Position numbers and translations under genes: made by a program. Below, piece after piece: positions 50,850 to 63,574 of a stretch of 64,000 bases of DNA; within the stretch, counting starts at the first letter, position 1, and each line of letters begins with the position of its first letter. The stretch is taken from assembly GCF_000182565.1 (NCBI RefSeq), contig NW_015971543.1:124001-188000 (forward strand). The letters are read 5' to 3'. Origin of the DNA: Spizellomyces punctatus DAOM BR117 (lineage: Eukaryota; Chytridiomycota; Chytridiomycetes; Spizellomycetales; Spizellomycetaceae). Below the pieces are notes generated by a model. The model ran no database searches, had not been told where the DNA came from, and saw nothing but the letters and a program-made list of their open reading frames with translations.

Positions 50850-51419
50850 TTTTTCCTATATAAACCCCCCCTCGTCCCCTTCCCCCCATCTTGTTTCTTT
50901 ATCCCTCGACTCTTGAAGCATCTGCCCGACGCTCAAGCACTCTCTCAAGTCCATCATGAGAGTACTGCTCTGGTGCCGAGGACCTCGCCCTCCCGATGAC
51001 TACAACCAACTGGAACCAGCAGCAACCACTCGGAACCAACAAAGCTGCTGTTATGCTACCACATTAGTTGAGCTTGGTTGGTATGTACTGATTGCATCAT
51101 TTTATTTCTTGTCATCGGGTGATCTTCTGACATGCATTTTTTGTAGTCTCCAAGCCTTGTCACTGAACATCCTCTGGCTTGTGACGCTGCCCAGTCGATT
51201 CGCTCCTGGATGCAAGAGTCTGGCTTCAATGCCATCAAGAGTTCCAGATCAAGGCCTAGTAGGGACCGCGTGTGGTGGTGGGCAGTTATCCGGTTAGAAC
51301 AACCGTTACGTATTGCGTGTATAATTGCCTAGTAGTAGCTTAGCTTTTCCGAACTGGTTGTCGCCGGTTTATTCCCTGGTGTGCGAGGCACTGACATTTG
51401 TTTTTGCCAATACACTATT
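50850..51419 (+). mobile_element. Diverged, inverted copy of the 31-kb TIR element
   Basis: The forward strand matches the reverse strand of 31037-31640 over most of its length. The order is a TATATAAA box (50858), the CTCGACTCTTGAAGCATCTG start-like block, and an ORF at ATG 50956 containing WCRGPRPPD. A GTATGT...TTTTTTGTAG intron-like stretch follows, then TCAAGGCCTAGTAGGGACCG, ACCGTTACGTATTGCGTGTA and GGTTTATTCCCTGGTGT. The right end 51389-51417 (CACTGACATTTG...ATACACTA) is a decayed version of the TIR and is also followed by TA. No matching left TIR was found upstream, so this copy is probably truncated or eroded there. Confidence 0.65.
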
Positions 51420-53150
<1,731 letters not shown>

Positions 53151-54128
53151 TCGGGTTGATTGATATTCTTTTTTTCTTACCGGATTCAAGATTTATTTTT
53201 TTGGGAATTGCTGAAAGGGCTGCGTAGTGGATGTTGTGCCCATTGAAATAAATATACCAGCTCGGCTGTAGTGATGGCGAGACAGAGATTCAACGCCCTG
53301 CGTTTTTGGAATCGTTGCCGTGCTTTACGTTTTGCGAGTCTATTGTTGTCTCTCACACATTTTGCCGGGGGCGAAGATGACTGTTATTCGAGTTCATATC
53401 CGAGGTCATAGTCTGATACTTGACAATGTCAATATAATGTACCAAATACACCAGGCTCGATTCTAAATTTTTCAAGACATTTCGTTCTCACTAACCTGCC
53501 TGCTACACTATTGAAGCTACATTGAACCGGGGGTATGAGAAATCCCACGACAACTGCGTCGTTACGGTCCATGTGCTGTAGGATGAGGACAAAAGGCCAC
53601 CGATCTTGCGAGATATTGTACTTCCGATACTGGCCAAGAGACATGTCAGGAAACAGGTCTGATGGAGTAGCAATCACCCATTCACCAAATGCATTTCATG
53701 ATCGAAAACAACTGGGTACTTCCTCCGTTCAATAAGCAAAGCTATTTATTTTCACTGCCTTGATCTCATCTTGTGAATTTGGGTGCAATCCGACAATTGT
53801 CTCCCAATTCCGACTTGTTCAAGTATAAACAATGATTATGTCACGCCTTATCCAATCCCCTCACGTGAACTGCGGCAAAAACGTGCCAGCGAAATCGGCA
53901 AAATGCATTTTCATTGGGTGATTTCCAATATTCCCGCTGGGCTTTTCTCACTGAACTCTCTCCGCCATTTTCTATTGCGTGTTTTTGCGTAACTCTTGAA
54001 CGGGATTTCCTCTGAAAGCTTTTGGCGAGGCGGCTTTCATCCTTTTCCTTTTTCCAACCGTCGTCTTCGCCTTGCAATCTCGCATCGACTACTCCCTCGA
54101 TTGACACACTGTAGACGACGCTTACAGT
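53151..54128. other. Intergenic region upstream of the GATA factor
   Basis: Nearly 1 kb without a gene I can support. A reverse-strand open stretch at 53429-53677 (GQYRKYNISQDRWPFVLILQ) has protein-like composition but lacks an upstream ATG or splice acceptor in frame. CT-rich sequence at 54030-54060 may mark the 5' UTR of the GATA gene. Confidence 0.4.
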
Positions 54129-56201
54129 ATGCCGGCCATCCTTCTGAAAGTGAAGGGGCAGGACCACGAAAGCGAGTTTGCTCCCTTCGCCAATTTAGAC
54201 AATGGAGATGATTTTGCAACCACCTGGAAAACATGCACAAAGGTGGGTTGCATTATGAATAACACATGACTTGAGGAGTGTATTCACCGAACTTTGTGAT
54301 GCAGGTGAAGGACACTTTGGAGAATGGTTCTCGTTTAGAGAATCTCTCTTGGAGGTTGTGGCATCTGCATCAAGTCATGGTAGAAACCAAAAAGATGAAT
54401 CAAATGCAGTTTAAAAAGATTTCGTGCAAGACGACAAAGCGGTTTAGCGAAAAGGATTCTCAAGTGTCGCCGCGAAACGCTCCTGTACCACTCGCGAGAA
54501 AGGACCTGAATGCGCAGCCAAAACAGGTGGAACAAAAGCTGGTCTTTGCGGAAAGTCAAGCACAGCAGACCGCACTTTCTATTCTTCAAACACCCTCCGG
54601 TGTCACCGATTTTCTAGACCAGACGGACATGTCGAATGATTGGATGGATCTTGGAATTGCGATGGACTTTGGAAATGGTCTGCTAGATATGTGGAATGTG
54701 GAAACTGGTATTGGAAACTCAGGTGCAGACGCAGATATCGGATTGGCGAACATCGAAGACCTGCAATCGTCTCTGAGTTCCTCTGGTGCGCTGCCATCAC
54801 AAACCGGGAAGACCATGGATGCAACTATTATTCCGCACATTCAGGATGACTCATTCGGGGACAGCGCCTTGTCATGGGTGATGCAGACGGGGCCAGGTGC
54901 TAGTGCACCTCCGAACCAACAACGGATGGCAAACTGCAGTTCCACCACTTCCGTACCTGACTCTCTTGGGTCCACGCGCACAAACCTTTCTGCCAACTCA
55001 TCCATGCCATTAGATGTGAGAGTTGGAGAACCGCGGCAAGCTTCAAAGTACACCTATCCTGTAACTGGCGTTTCATCGAACTCTAAATCCGACATGTGCA
55101 CAGCTGCTCCCACCTCTTCCCCTTACCATGTCTCCAGTTCTTCCTCCCGTAATCCATCTTTTGGACGAGCGCAATGGTCTGTCCCTTCAACATCGAATCA
55201 AACATCGCTGCCACCCTCTGCACCGATGCACTCCCACGGCTATCAGCAGCCAATTTCAACTGGCTACAATTACGCACCAGCTACCACGGGGCTCACTCAA
55301 ACCGATTGGTCGTCCTATGGATATAGTCTTAATTCTGAGTCGTACTCTGTCTTGAAAAACGGTTCACAGTCAGATATGATTTCCGCATCAAAAGTCCCAA
55401 TTCAACAACCTGTATCTCAAGCGGTCGCCCCCTCATCTGCACCATTGTCTGTTCCACAACTCCCGCAGCCGACTGGAAAGAAACCAGCGCCTCGGCGATC
55501 AAGTTCTCGCCAATCTGCCGTTCCCACTCCATCCGCACCACGACCAAAAGCTGGCGGAGCAACTGCTGCATCTGGGGATGGAAAGTGCCAAAACTGTGCA
55601 GCAACATCAACACCATTGTGGCGCCGATCCGTCAATGACGAACTGTTGTGCAATGCTTGCGGATTGTACTTTAAATTGCACAATTCTCATCGACCAAAGT
55701 CAATGCGCCCTCGTGATCAGCGAAAGGATGCCGCTGGTCAAGTTCAGGAAGCTTGTTGCCACAATTGTCAAACAACCAAAACACCGCTTTGGAGAAGAGA
55801 TGACGAGGGGCATACCTTATGTAATGCCTGCGGTCTCTAGTGAGTGTCATTGTGCAGGGATTCTGATATGCTGTAACGACCAATTGACTAACATTCTGAA
55901 TACTTGTAGTCTCAAGCTGCACCAGGAGCAACGTCCCCTATCGTTAAAATCAGACATAATTCGCAAACGCCAGCGATACGAAACTGCCTCTGCGAGAACT
56001 GCAGCTGAAGGAACCGCGGACAAAAAGATGAAAATGGATGAAAATGGGCAGCAGTGGAATTCTGGTGTCGTATGGAATGGTGGTGTTAAAATCCCGGAAT
56101 CCCAGCCATCGCAGCAACAGTTGGGATATCAGTATGAGAGTCTCAAAGGATACCATGGCTTTGGAATGGAGTTTGGGAATGGTGGTCCGAGTGCGTTTTG
56201 A
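54129..56201 (+). CDS. Two-finger GATA transcription factor (nitrogen-regulator type N-terminus)
   Basis: Three exons (54129-54241, 54304-55832, ~55909-56201) join in frame. The N-terminus holds [15 protein letters not shown], the DUF1752-type motif found in fungal nitrogen GATA factors such as AreA, Gat1 and Gaf1. Acidic and Ser/Gln-rich activation-like sequence follows. Two C-x2-C-x17-C-x2-C fingers come close together ([14 protein letters not shown]...[11 protein letters not shown] and [14 protein letters not shown]...CNACGLYLKLH), the second split by an intron inside CNACGLY. A basic tail ([13 protein letters not shown] region) follows. It probably binds HGATAR sites in nitrogen-regulated promoters. 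Two fingers plus DUF1752 is uncommon in Dikarya, where such activators mostly have one. The start ATG 54129 lies in a different frame from the longer upstream open stretch. Confidence 0.88.
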
Positions 56202-56703
56202 GGGGTTATCATGAATAGAAAGACATTCTGCTGTTTATATTTTGTGTTTGTATGATTTCAAAAAGTGTTCTTGTCAAATAGAATGATAAAGACCGTTACG
56301 TAATCACTTCCTTTTATGGGTAAATTTGGAATNNNNNNNNNNNNNNNNNNNNNNNNNNNNNNNNNNNNNNNNNNNNNNNNNNNNNNNNNNNNNNNNNNNN
56401 NNNNNNNNNNNNNNNNNNNNNNNNNNNNNNNNGGATGGAGGACAGTTGACTATTTTTTACGCACTTGTCGCCGCCGCACCGTCTTGCTGGCCCTCCCTAG
56501 GCCTCTCTCCACGTCTTGGCTCATCACAAAGCTGTCCGGGCTCTACCCGGACCTAGTGCTGAGTCCACGGTTTCACCCCTCTCACGTCACAGCCGCCACG
56601 ACTCCCCCCTCCCCCGTTTGCCAAGTCGCGCATGTTCCAACTCTAATTTAGACAAACCCAAGTTCACAGCAAAATCTCTCCTGAATTTCATAAACCGTCG
56701 AGA
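56202..56703. other. Intergenic region containing an assembly gap (100 N at 56333-56432)
   Basis: Exactly 100 N interrupt the region between the GATA factor stop and the Sec14-like start. A gap of this size is often a fixed-size scaffold placeholder, so the true distance is unknown. The sequence after the gap is CT-rich, as in many 5' UTRs. Confidence 0.9.
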
Positions 56704-58023
56704 ATGATCTCCACTGTGAGTGACTATATTCTTGTCCCTCTGTTCCTTGTCGCGTGGCGATGGGGGACCTGGTTGCAGGTTGGTCAAGTCATTGCCTGGT
56801 GGGTGTTTAGTGGAGGTCAGGAGCGGACTGTGCAAGTTCAACAGTGGGTTATGGAAATGGTGGAAAGAATAAGAACGAGAGCAAGATTTCAGGGTATATC
56901 CGTGGGTGTGCAGACTGAAGCCGTGCAGAATGACAAGAAAGCGCCTGAGAAAGTTTCCGAGAATAAAGAGCGACCATTTTCCGTTTCTGGGGGGTCTGTT
57001 ATTGCACCTGCTTATCAATGCGAGAAAGGAGAGCAGGAGAAGAGGGTGGATGGGTCCAAAACGTATGCTGCCGGTGTACCTCCTATGTGGGATGTTGATT
57101 CATCATCGGATTCGAATTCGACTTTGGTGAATCCGGACGGGGATGTAGAGTGGAAGGAGGCGGTTGGGGTGCTTGCGGCTATGGCGGCGGCCGCTGCTGA
57201 TAAAGAAGATGAGAAGTCGCAATCTCTCCCATCGTCGGTGAAGAGTGAGCAAGTAGATGTGGAAGAAGATAAAGATGCCGAACTTTTAAGTTTTACGCAA
57301 AAGATTCGGCAAATGTACGGCCATGATCCGCTTCTCAAAACCTTTAGCGATGCCCACATTTCAAAATTCGTTGTTGGATCTGGTGCCTTTAGAACACGAG
57401 AGGAAGATGCTATAAAAGCCCTAGAATCTACACTTGAATGGCGGCGGAAGAATGACTATGATTCCCTCTTTACCGAAGACTTTTCGGACATTGAACGAAC
57501 CCGCAAACTCTATTTTCACCCTCACCCAACCAAAGATGGCCTGCCTATTTTGGTTTGGCGAGCGGCACGTCACGTCATGTGCAAGGACGAGCATGAATTG
57601 CAGCGAACAGTTCGATACCTGATTTCGGTGGTGGAAAAGGCCAAAAAGAGCGGAAAATTGGATACACGATTGACCCTGCTTATATCTCGTTTGGACATTC
57701 TCCCCCAAAACAAGGATCCAGCGCTACTCAAATTGCTCCTGTCAACATTCCAGACTCACTATCCTGATCATCTGGAGCGGTTGTACATATTTCCAAAGAC
57801 GGTCCTGCTGACTATTGGATGGAACGTTGCAAAAGTATTTTTGAGCTCTGACGTGCGTGGACGAGTGGAGATACTTGGTGGAGATTGGAGAGAAGTGGTC
57901 AGGAGGGAGGTTGGGGTGGATGGGCTGGGTGAGGAGGCTATGGAATCTAAATCGGGTAGTATTAAAGAAAAAGGCAAGGAAAAGGAATCTGAAGTAAAAA
58001 AGAGGTTTGGTGTCAAATGGTAA
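56704..58023 (+). CDS. Membrane-anchored Sec14/CRAL-TRIO lipid-transfer protein
   Basis: A single uninterrupted exon of 439 codons, unlike its intron-rich neighbours. Residues ~8-38 are hydrophobic (ILVPLFLVAWRWGTWLQVGQ), a membrane anchor. A charged linker with an Ala-rich tract follows. The CRAL-TRIO N-lobe and lipid-binding domain span roughly 195-415: FVVGSGAFRTREEDAIKALE, TLEWRRKNDYDSLFTEDFSD, LPILVWRAARHVM, LLISRLDILPQNKD and YPDHLERLYIFPKTVLLTIG. The late DHLERLYIFP is the YPERL-type signature of Sec14 proteins. It probably exchanges phosphatidylinositol or another lipid at a membrane. The C-terminal codons 389-416 are the source (or a copy) of the fragments at 32.64 and 33.39 kb. The Lys/Glu-rich tail ends KKRFGVKW. 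Confidence 0.87.
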   Translation: MISTVSDYILVPLFLVAWRWGTWLQVGQVIAWWVFSGGQERTVQVQQWVMEMVERIRTRARFQGISVGVQTEAVQNDKKAPEKVSENKERPFSVSGGSVIAPAYQCEKGEQEKRVDGSKTYAAGVPPMWDVDSSSDSNSTLVNPDGDVEWKEAVGVLAAMAAAAADKEDEKSQSLPSSVKSEQVDVEEDKDAELLSFTQKIRQMYGHDPLLKTFSDAHISKFVVGSGAFRTREEDAIKALESTLEWRRKNDYDSLFTEDFSDIERTRKLYFHPHPTKDGLPILVWRAARHVMCKDEHELQRTVRYLISVVEKAKKSGKLDTRLTLLISRLDILPQNKDPALLKLLLSTFQTHYPDHLERLYIFPKTVLLTIGWNVAKVFLSSDVRGRVEILGGDWREVVRREVGVDGLGEEAMESKSGSIKEKGKEKESEVKKRFGVKW

Positions 58024-59347
58024 TCTTGATAAACTGAGCACATACGAGTGCCATAGTATTTTTTGTATATTTTATGTAGTAGCATAATTAGGGATGGCCT
58101 CTCTCTCTATCTCTGTGCTTTGGTTGGGCCTTGTGCAGTTGCTGTTGTCGTCCTTTGACTGCCCTTTATTAGTGTTATTTTTTTTTTTTTTTCGTTCGTG
58201 CTTGTAGAATTAATTCAACTGATATGCCATTTCCTTTCCTGTATGATTACGATATCTTGGCGAAAAGCAACTTCTTCCTCCGTATTCCTCCGATGGCGAA
58301 GTCTTTTGACAGATACCTACTCCCTTCCCAGCACACTCTTAAACTCGTTTGAAATATGCTCAGTCTAAAACTCATTTCACACTTTTGTTTGCTTATCCAA
58401 AAATCTCTTGAATGTTGAAATGCGTGTTCACCAGACGAGTGGAATTTAAAATGAATTAAAACGCCGCAAGGGAATTTGAATCTGTGCCGCAGTCGTTGGC
58501 GCGCATCCCTTTGCGGCCAACCCCTTGTCTCAGCCCAACGTTTCAGATAACTAAACTGAAAGAACACTTTTTTCTTGTAAGTTGAACGAATCCCCAGTTT
58601 TAGAGAGCCGTGTGCTTTCCCCCTCCTCCTCCCCCCAAACTCCCTTCAATTACGGGCTTTAATGGTTTGAAAAGATAATTCCGTCTTCTGGTTTGGGGGA
58701 GGAGTTTTCTGTTTTTGTTTTGGACCAGTTTTTAGTCAGAAAAAAAAGAAAATCACAGAGGATTGTTTAAAAAAGAGTGGAGGAAAACGGAGCTTTTGAG
58801 CGGTAGTGTAAAGAGCGCGAGAGAGCGAGAGAGAGAGCGAGCGAGACAAGGGAAGCAAACAAACAAAAGGCTTCCGACAAGTCTCGTTGTTGAGAGCGAA
58901 ACCAACGTACGGGAAAGGCCCCCAACAAAACTCGATTGCAGAGACGACAAGAAGGAATTGTCACACGAGAGCGATCTTTGGTCGGAAGGAAAACCCCAGC
59001 AAGAGCAAAGCAAGCAGAGTCCAAACAGCTGAAACCACAGAAACTTTCCAACAAGAAGAAGGTCTCTTTTTTCAGCTACCGCACGCACGCGCGCTCTCGC
59101 ACTTGTTCTCCTTCCCTCCGTTTTATTTTATTTGTTCAAAGTAATCGACCCCCCGTCATCGAACTTTTTACCACGGAGTGCTCCGCCAGAGGTACCATAA
59201 GAAGACGGAACAATCCATCGTCTGCCTCATCGCACACTTTTCCCTCCCATTGACTTGTACCATCGCTGGTCACTTAAAAAAACCTTCCAACCTCATACTC
59301 GTCGTTTGAAAAAGAAAAAGAAAACCAAAAAACCCCTTCAACCTCAA
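58024..59347. other. Intergenic region and probable 5' leader of the phosphatase gene
   Basis: T-tract near 58180-58193 (13-14 T), a (GA/GC)-rich simple repeat at about 58816-58850 (GCGCGAGAGAGCGAGAGAGA type), and A-rich sequence just before 59348. No coding exon was recognised. TTG-initiated open frames reading into 59348 were rejected. Confidence 0.45.
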
Positions 59348-60112
59348 ATGGCAAATGCGATGGCTCCACTGTCTCCACCTTCGCCTCAATCCTATACAAC
59401 AACAACAACAACATCTCCCCGCTCTCGTTTACGGAATCACAGCAACTTGAAAATCAGTCTTCCCTGCTCTCTTGCCGGTCATCAAACCGAATTGAACACA
59501 CCGTCGTACACCACACCGTCTCCGACTCCGACCCCATCTTCTACGGAATCTCACCTAGCCCTCGGATCCATCACGCCCCCCGTTGAAGCAACAGATAATG
59601 GCTTTGAAGTCGAACTCTACGACCAAGGCCCTGCACTCATTTTACCCGGGCTATACCTTGGGTCCCACTACACATCGCAATCCCAGAGCACTCTTGCTCA
59701 ACTCGGTATCAAAGCGGTCCTCAACGTTGCTGAGGAGCTCGCCCCGCAAATAATACCACCGTCTACACCCAGCACAACAGTCTCCATGTACCCACCCTCA
59801 CCATCTACACCAACCGAAAGTACCTATCTCCACCTTCCGCTCTCGCACATCCCAGACACACTTGCCCCGCACATCCCCACCGCTATCAAATTCATAAACC
59901 AAGCCATAACGCAAGGCCACCCAGTGCTTGTTCACTGCTCCCAAGGCGTTTCCAGATCAGCAGCAATTGTCATTGCCTATGTCATGTGGGAGCGCGGATG
60001 GAATGTCCGTGACGCGTATATCTGGGTCAAAGAACGGGCCAACGGGATATGTCCAAGTGTCGGGTTTGTGGGTGTTTTGGTAGAGTGGGAACGGACTGGA
60101 ATGGCCATATAA
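59348..60112 (+). CDS. Dual-specificity protein phosphatase
   Basis: A single exon of 254 codons. The first ~95 residues are Ser/Thr/Pro-rich (TTTTTTSPRSRLRN). The DSP domain begins ALILPGLYLGSHYTSQSQST and continues LGIKAVLNVAEEL. An extended Pro/Ser loop (PPSTPSTTVSMYPPSPSTPT) precedes YLHLPLSHIPDTLAPHIPTA. The catalytic loop is VLVHCSQGVSRSAAIVIAYV, with the Cys and Arg of HCxxGxxRS. The general acid is probably the Asp in SHIPDTL. The fold ends AYIWVKERANGICPSVGF. It resembles MAPK-type or atypical DSPs such as yeast Msg5 and Yvh1-like proteins, but no docking motif or zinc finger is seen, so the substrate is open. The upstream frame lacks an ATG, which fixes the start. Confidence 0.88.
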   Translation: MANAMAPLSPPSPQSYTTTTTTSPRSRLRNHSNLKISLPCSLAGHQTELNTPSYTTPSPTPTPSSTESHLALGSITPPVEATDNGFEVELYDQGPALILPGLYLGSHYTSQSQSTLAQLGIKAVLNVAEELAPQIIPPSTPSTTVSMYPPSPSTPTESTYLHLPLSHIPDTLAPHIPTAIKFINQAITQGHPVLVHCSQGVSRSAAIVIAYVMWERGWNVRDAYIWVKERANGICPSVGFVGVLVEWERTGMAI

Positions 60113-62019
60113 GACCATTTATTCATATTTGGATTCTATGAGCTTACCAAAACGTTTTTTATTTGTATATACATTTTGCACTTTCCCTTTTTTTTTGTAA
60201 ATAGTTTGGGGGAGCGGACAATCGAGTTTGTAGGGTTGGTTTGGATGATAATACCATTTGATGGACACGTACGCCATCTTTTTTTTAAACAGCTTTCCTT
60301 GTTTCCTTTTACATCTTGATCGCCTGTGATGACTCTATATTTGTCTCGTTGACTCTTGTTGCTGTCTGGCGGGATTCGCACGTCTGGAGAAAGACGAATG
60401 CTTTCGAGTGCTGATTGGCAGACAACTGCTGTCATTCCAATGACCACAGTCAAGACGTACCACGCTTTTGCCAAGATCCTCCATTTTTATACCGTCCTGA
60501 ATATCGTGCAATCGACATAGTAACTACCCAGAAAGGCGATATCCCTTAATTTGGACGCTGGAGTCGATCAGAACACTTGCCACGTTTTAATGGGCGGACA
60601 GATTGTCTACGCTGGTTGTTCCTAAGGAGATTTTCCCAAAACCCCTGCTCAATTTAAGAACAGCTAGTCATAGCTCAACAAAAGGTAAGCTCTTGCCCAT
60701 TTCTACATATTAGTCACTGTCTTTGACTATTCATCGGTTGGGGGTCAGCCATAAACTTGGGAGGTACAGCATGAGTAATCTAAGGATTCAAGAATGATCA
60801 AACATACTGTGCATTTGTGATTGTCCAGACAACCTGTGCAGAAATGCATGAACAAGTATGGGCACCAGTCAATATCATCAAGTTAATTCAAAAGTTTATC
60901 TTCATCGACCCAGTCATAGTTGTTATTTAAAGTGTGTAAAGTACGCAAAATTCGGTGGTCTAGCTTTGTTAAATAGATTTAATTTCACTACGATGGTAAA
61001 CTTTCCGTATGGTGGCTTTGATTGGAAAATGCCTGTAATGAACAGTACATGCAAAAAACTATTAGCCATTTTCCAGATCCTTTCTGTAGCAAGAACTGAA
61101 ACTGTAACTTCTTGAAGAGTTTTGGGATCAGATTCCCTGTGTTCAATAAAGATCTAAAGAATATCTTTGATATATACAAGTATTTTCGGATGCTACCTCA
61201 CATTCTTGGTCACGAATATTGTAATGACTGTACTGTGTCAAGCCAGATGGGTTAGTGTCTTGAACTATTCTAGTTCGGAATTCACATCTGCTCTTGCATG
61301 CACCCTTTCAGACGGAATGTCCCTTTTCCCTCCCCATCGTCGCGTAACGAAACTCCACAGCATCGAATTTCTGCAGGATAGCTACGTTTTGTTGCAAGCT
61401 TAGGTGATTGGGGCTTGACGTGAACGAGCTCAACAACGGTGTAGACCTACCATCTTGTGAATCCCACGATCATGGGTTAACCCTCAGACCATTAGATTTG
61501 TCGACTACTTTCACTCAAAAGTCACATCTGATGATTCAAGTAATTGTCATTGAAAATGACTCGGTCTATCGACAGCACAGCACAGCACAGCCTACGAACC
61601 TCCCCAACCCCAACAAAAAACCCCCCCGTTGCTTCAAAGAAAACATTTCGTTGCAATGAAATCAAATTGGCAAGTCCCGACTGCGTACGTAAGCAGCTCA
61701 CGCGTACGTGTCACGGCACAGTCATCAAACTTTATCCACGTGACAGCACACTTAAGTGTTCCTTTTGGCACTTTTATTAAACTTGGTTTCTGAAATTTGT
61801 TTTTGGCGACCAAAAAGGAGGGACCTTTGGCTTTATTTGCAATCAATTTGCGGAGAAGCTTGATGGGCGGAAGCGGCTACCGAAAAGCGGCTACAAGGAA
61901 TTGCAGGGAACCTCTTTTTTTATTTGAAAACTCTTAGTATCACTCCAATCCTACTGGCCGCCATTTACAACGGACATACGCTGCCTCATACAGAGTAGTT
62001 GAAGAAACCTGACAGCATC
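60113..62019. other. Intergenic region (1.9 kb)
   Basis: No supported gene. A reverse-strand stretch near 60200-60470 (VLTVVIGMTAVVCQSALES) looks like a signal-anchor but starts at TTG. A short (CAGCA)n run occurs near 61574-61590, and a C7 tract near 61620. The region before 62020 contains the promoter of the hydrolase-like gene. Confidence 0.4.
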
Positions 62020-63574
62020 ATGTTGGCTGTACAAACAATGACACACGCAGCAAGTCTAACTCACGAAGAGATTCATGGGGCAGAAGCTGTAGAGGTTCCA
62101 GTGGTACACTTGAGTATCTCGAAAATACTGTCAGGGACAGTCACCGTTCCGGACCTACCCCACCTGGAAGCCACTGGCCAATACAAACTGTTAATCACAT
62201 CACTTTGCACGTTTGTACGAGATGACAAACGTATCTTCACTGATCCATGGGTGAAATCATGGTGTGCAAAGCGATGGCGGAACTTTTTCATCGTTGAGGC
62301 TGCAAAGGATCCGCGTTCGGTTACTTGGGCGACCTATGGGAATTGGATTCAGAATGCAGTGGGATTTGGTGATACGCGGTGTCCGGAGCAAAAAGTTGCC
62401 GAAAGATTCTTGAAGGGAACTGGACCAGAAGAGTGGATATGGGCAGTTCAAGGAGAGGAAAACATTTGGTCAGAGCAAGCAATGTCGTTACGGGGGGGCG
62501 TAGCACCCTTACCTCCCGTTCAGATGCCCGAATCCGTGGCAAAGGAAACGGGATGCATGTTTTGCCCTGGCTTGCTAAATGGCCTTGTACCTGTCCGTGC
62601 CTTTGACGAAGGATTCCCAGCTCTCGAACGCGACCACAACCTCTCCATCCTCCGTGTCGATGCCCACCCACTACGAGGCTGTCATGACAATATGGCCGAT
62701 TACATTAATGCCTTTAAACACGGAATCGGTCTCTCGGCTTCTTGCGCACCTCACATTTCCCCAGAACACGCATCCCTGAAAAAGTTTTGTATATCTTATT
62801 CGAAGGGAACACCCGATCTCCTGACTTTCCTCACTCAACACCCATCGTACGCGGAATCCATCACTTCCCTTTTTGTTTGGGCTGGGGCGGTGTATGGATC
62901 TTATATTGCGGACTCGGCAGCATCTCTCGTCACCAAGCTACCTGTTGATCATTCCATGGGTGCGCTAATACGGGCTGTGGATCTGCTATGTCCTGTGGTC
63001 GATTTAAGGAGGATTGGGCCTCTTTCCAGGATCAATGATATTCGGGCTACAGATGCTGTGAAATCGCTGATGACTGCGGAGCGAACTCAGTTCATGAAGG
63101 AGCATGGAGAAAAGTTTACATCAAAGGGTGGATGGGACAAGCCTATCTTTTGTGTAACGGGCAGTACTGTCCCAGAGGTGAATACTTGTCATTCGCCAAA
63201 GGTTTTACTCAACGTGGATCTGAACCTTGTTCTCTGTAGGACGTTCCATATTTCCAAGCTCCGGCAGCTCGTCAGCTGCGGATGTACGACAACAATAATG
63301 ACATGCAACTGACAACGCGACAAAGTCTTGTAGAGTCAGACATGGCCATCCACTTGGGCATTGTCAACGCAAATCACTGGGACATGAGGTACGACTTTTG
63401 GTAGATCTGTATCGCATCTTTCCCAAACACTGAACAACGATCATCTTCCTTAGTTTCTCAGAGTTTCCCATGATGCTCAAAGTTGGATCAAGCAAATTCA
63501 AACACCCGTTCCCAAAAACAGCCGCAGTCACAGCCATGTTCTATCTTGTAGCTGAGTTGGGACTATGTGATTAA
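62020..63574 (+). CDS. Alpha/beta-hydrolase-like protein of unknown substrate
   Basis: Three exons: 62020 to ~63177, ~63240 to 63388 and ~63455 to 63574. GT-AG joins give VPEDVPYFQAPAARQLRMYD and HWDMSFSEFPMML. The fold signature is ISYSKGTPDLLTFLTQHPSY followed by VWAGAVYGSYIADSAASLV. This pattern occurs in a group of uncharacterised bacterial and eukaryotic alpha/beta-hydrolase-like proteins with (G)YSKG at the nucleophile elbow. Here the usual first Gly is Ser (S-Y-S-K-G). A possible catalytic His lies in IVNANHWDMS near the C-terminus. No signal peptide or membrane helix is evident. The first ATG is 62020; the frame upstream starts only at TTG. Substrate and pathway are unknown. Confidence 0.65.

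Noticed and set aside
53429-53677. Reverse-strand exon-like frame (GQYRKYNISQDRWPFVLILQ)
   Set aside because: A TGA lies directly upstream in frame with no AG acceptor between it and the stretch. The internal ATG gives only ~70 residues with no match.
60136-60474. Reverse-strand open frame with an N-terminal hydrophobic stretch
   Set aside because: The frame starts at TTG, not ATG; no splice partner restores an ATG in frame and no family is recognised.
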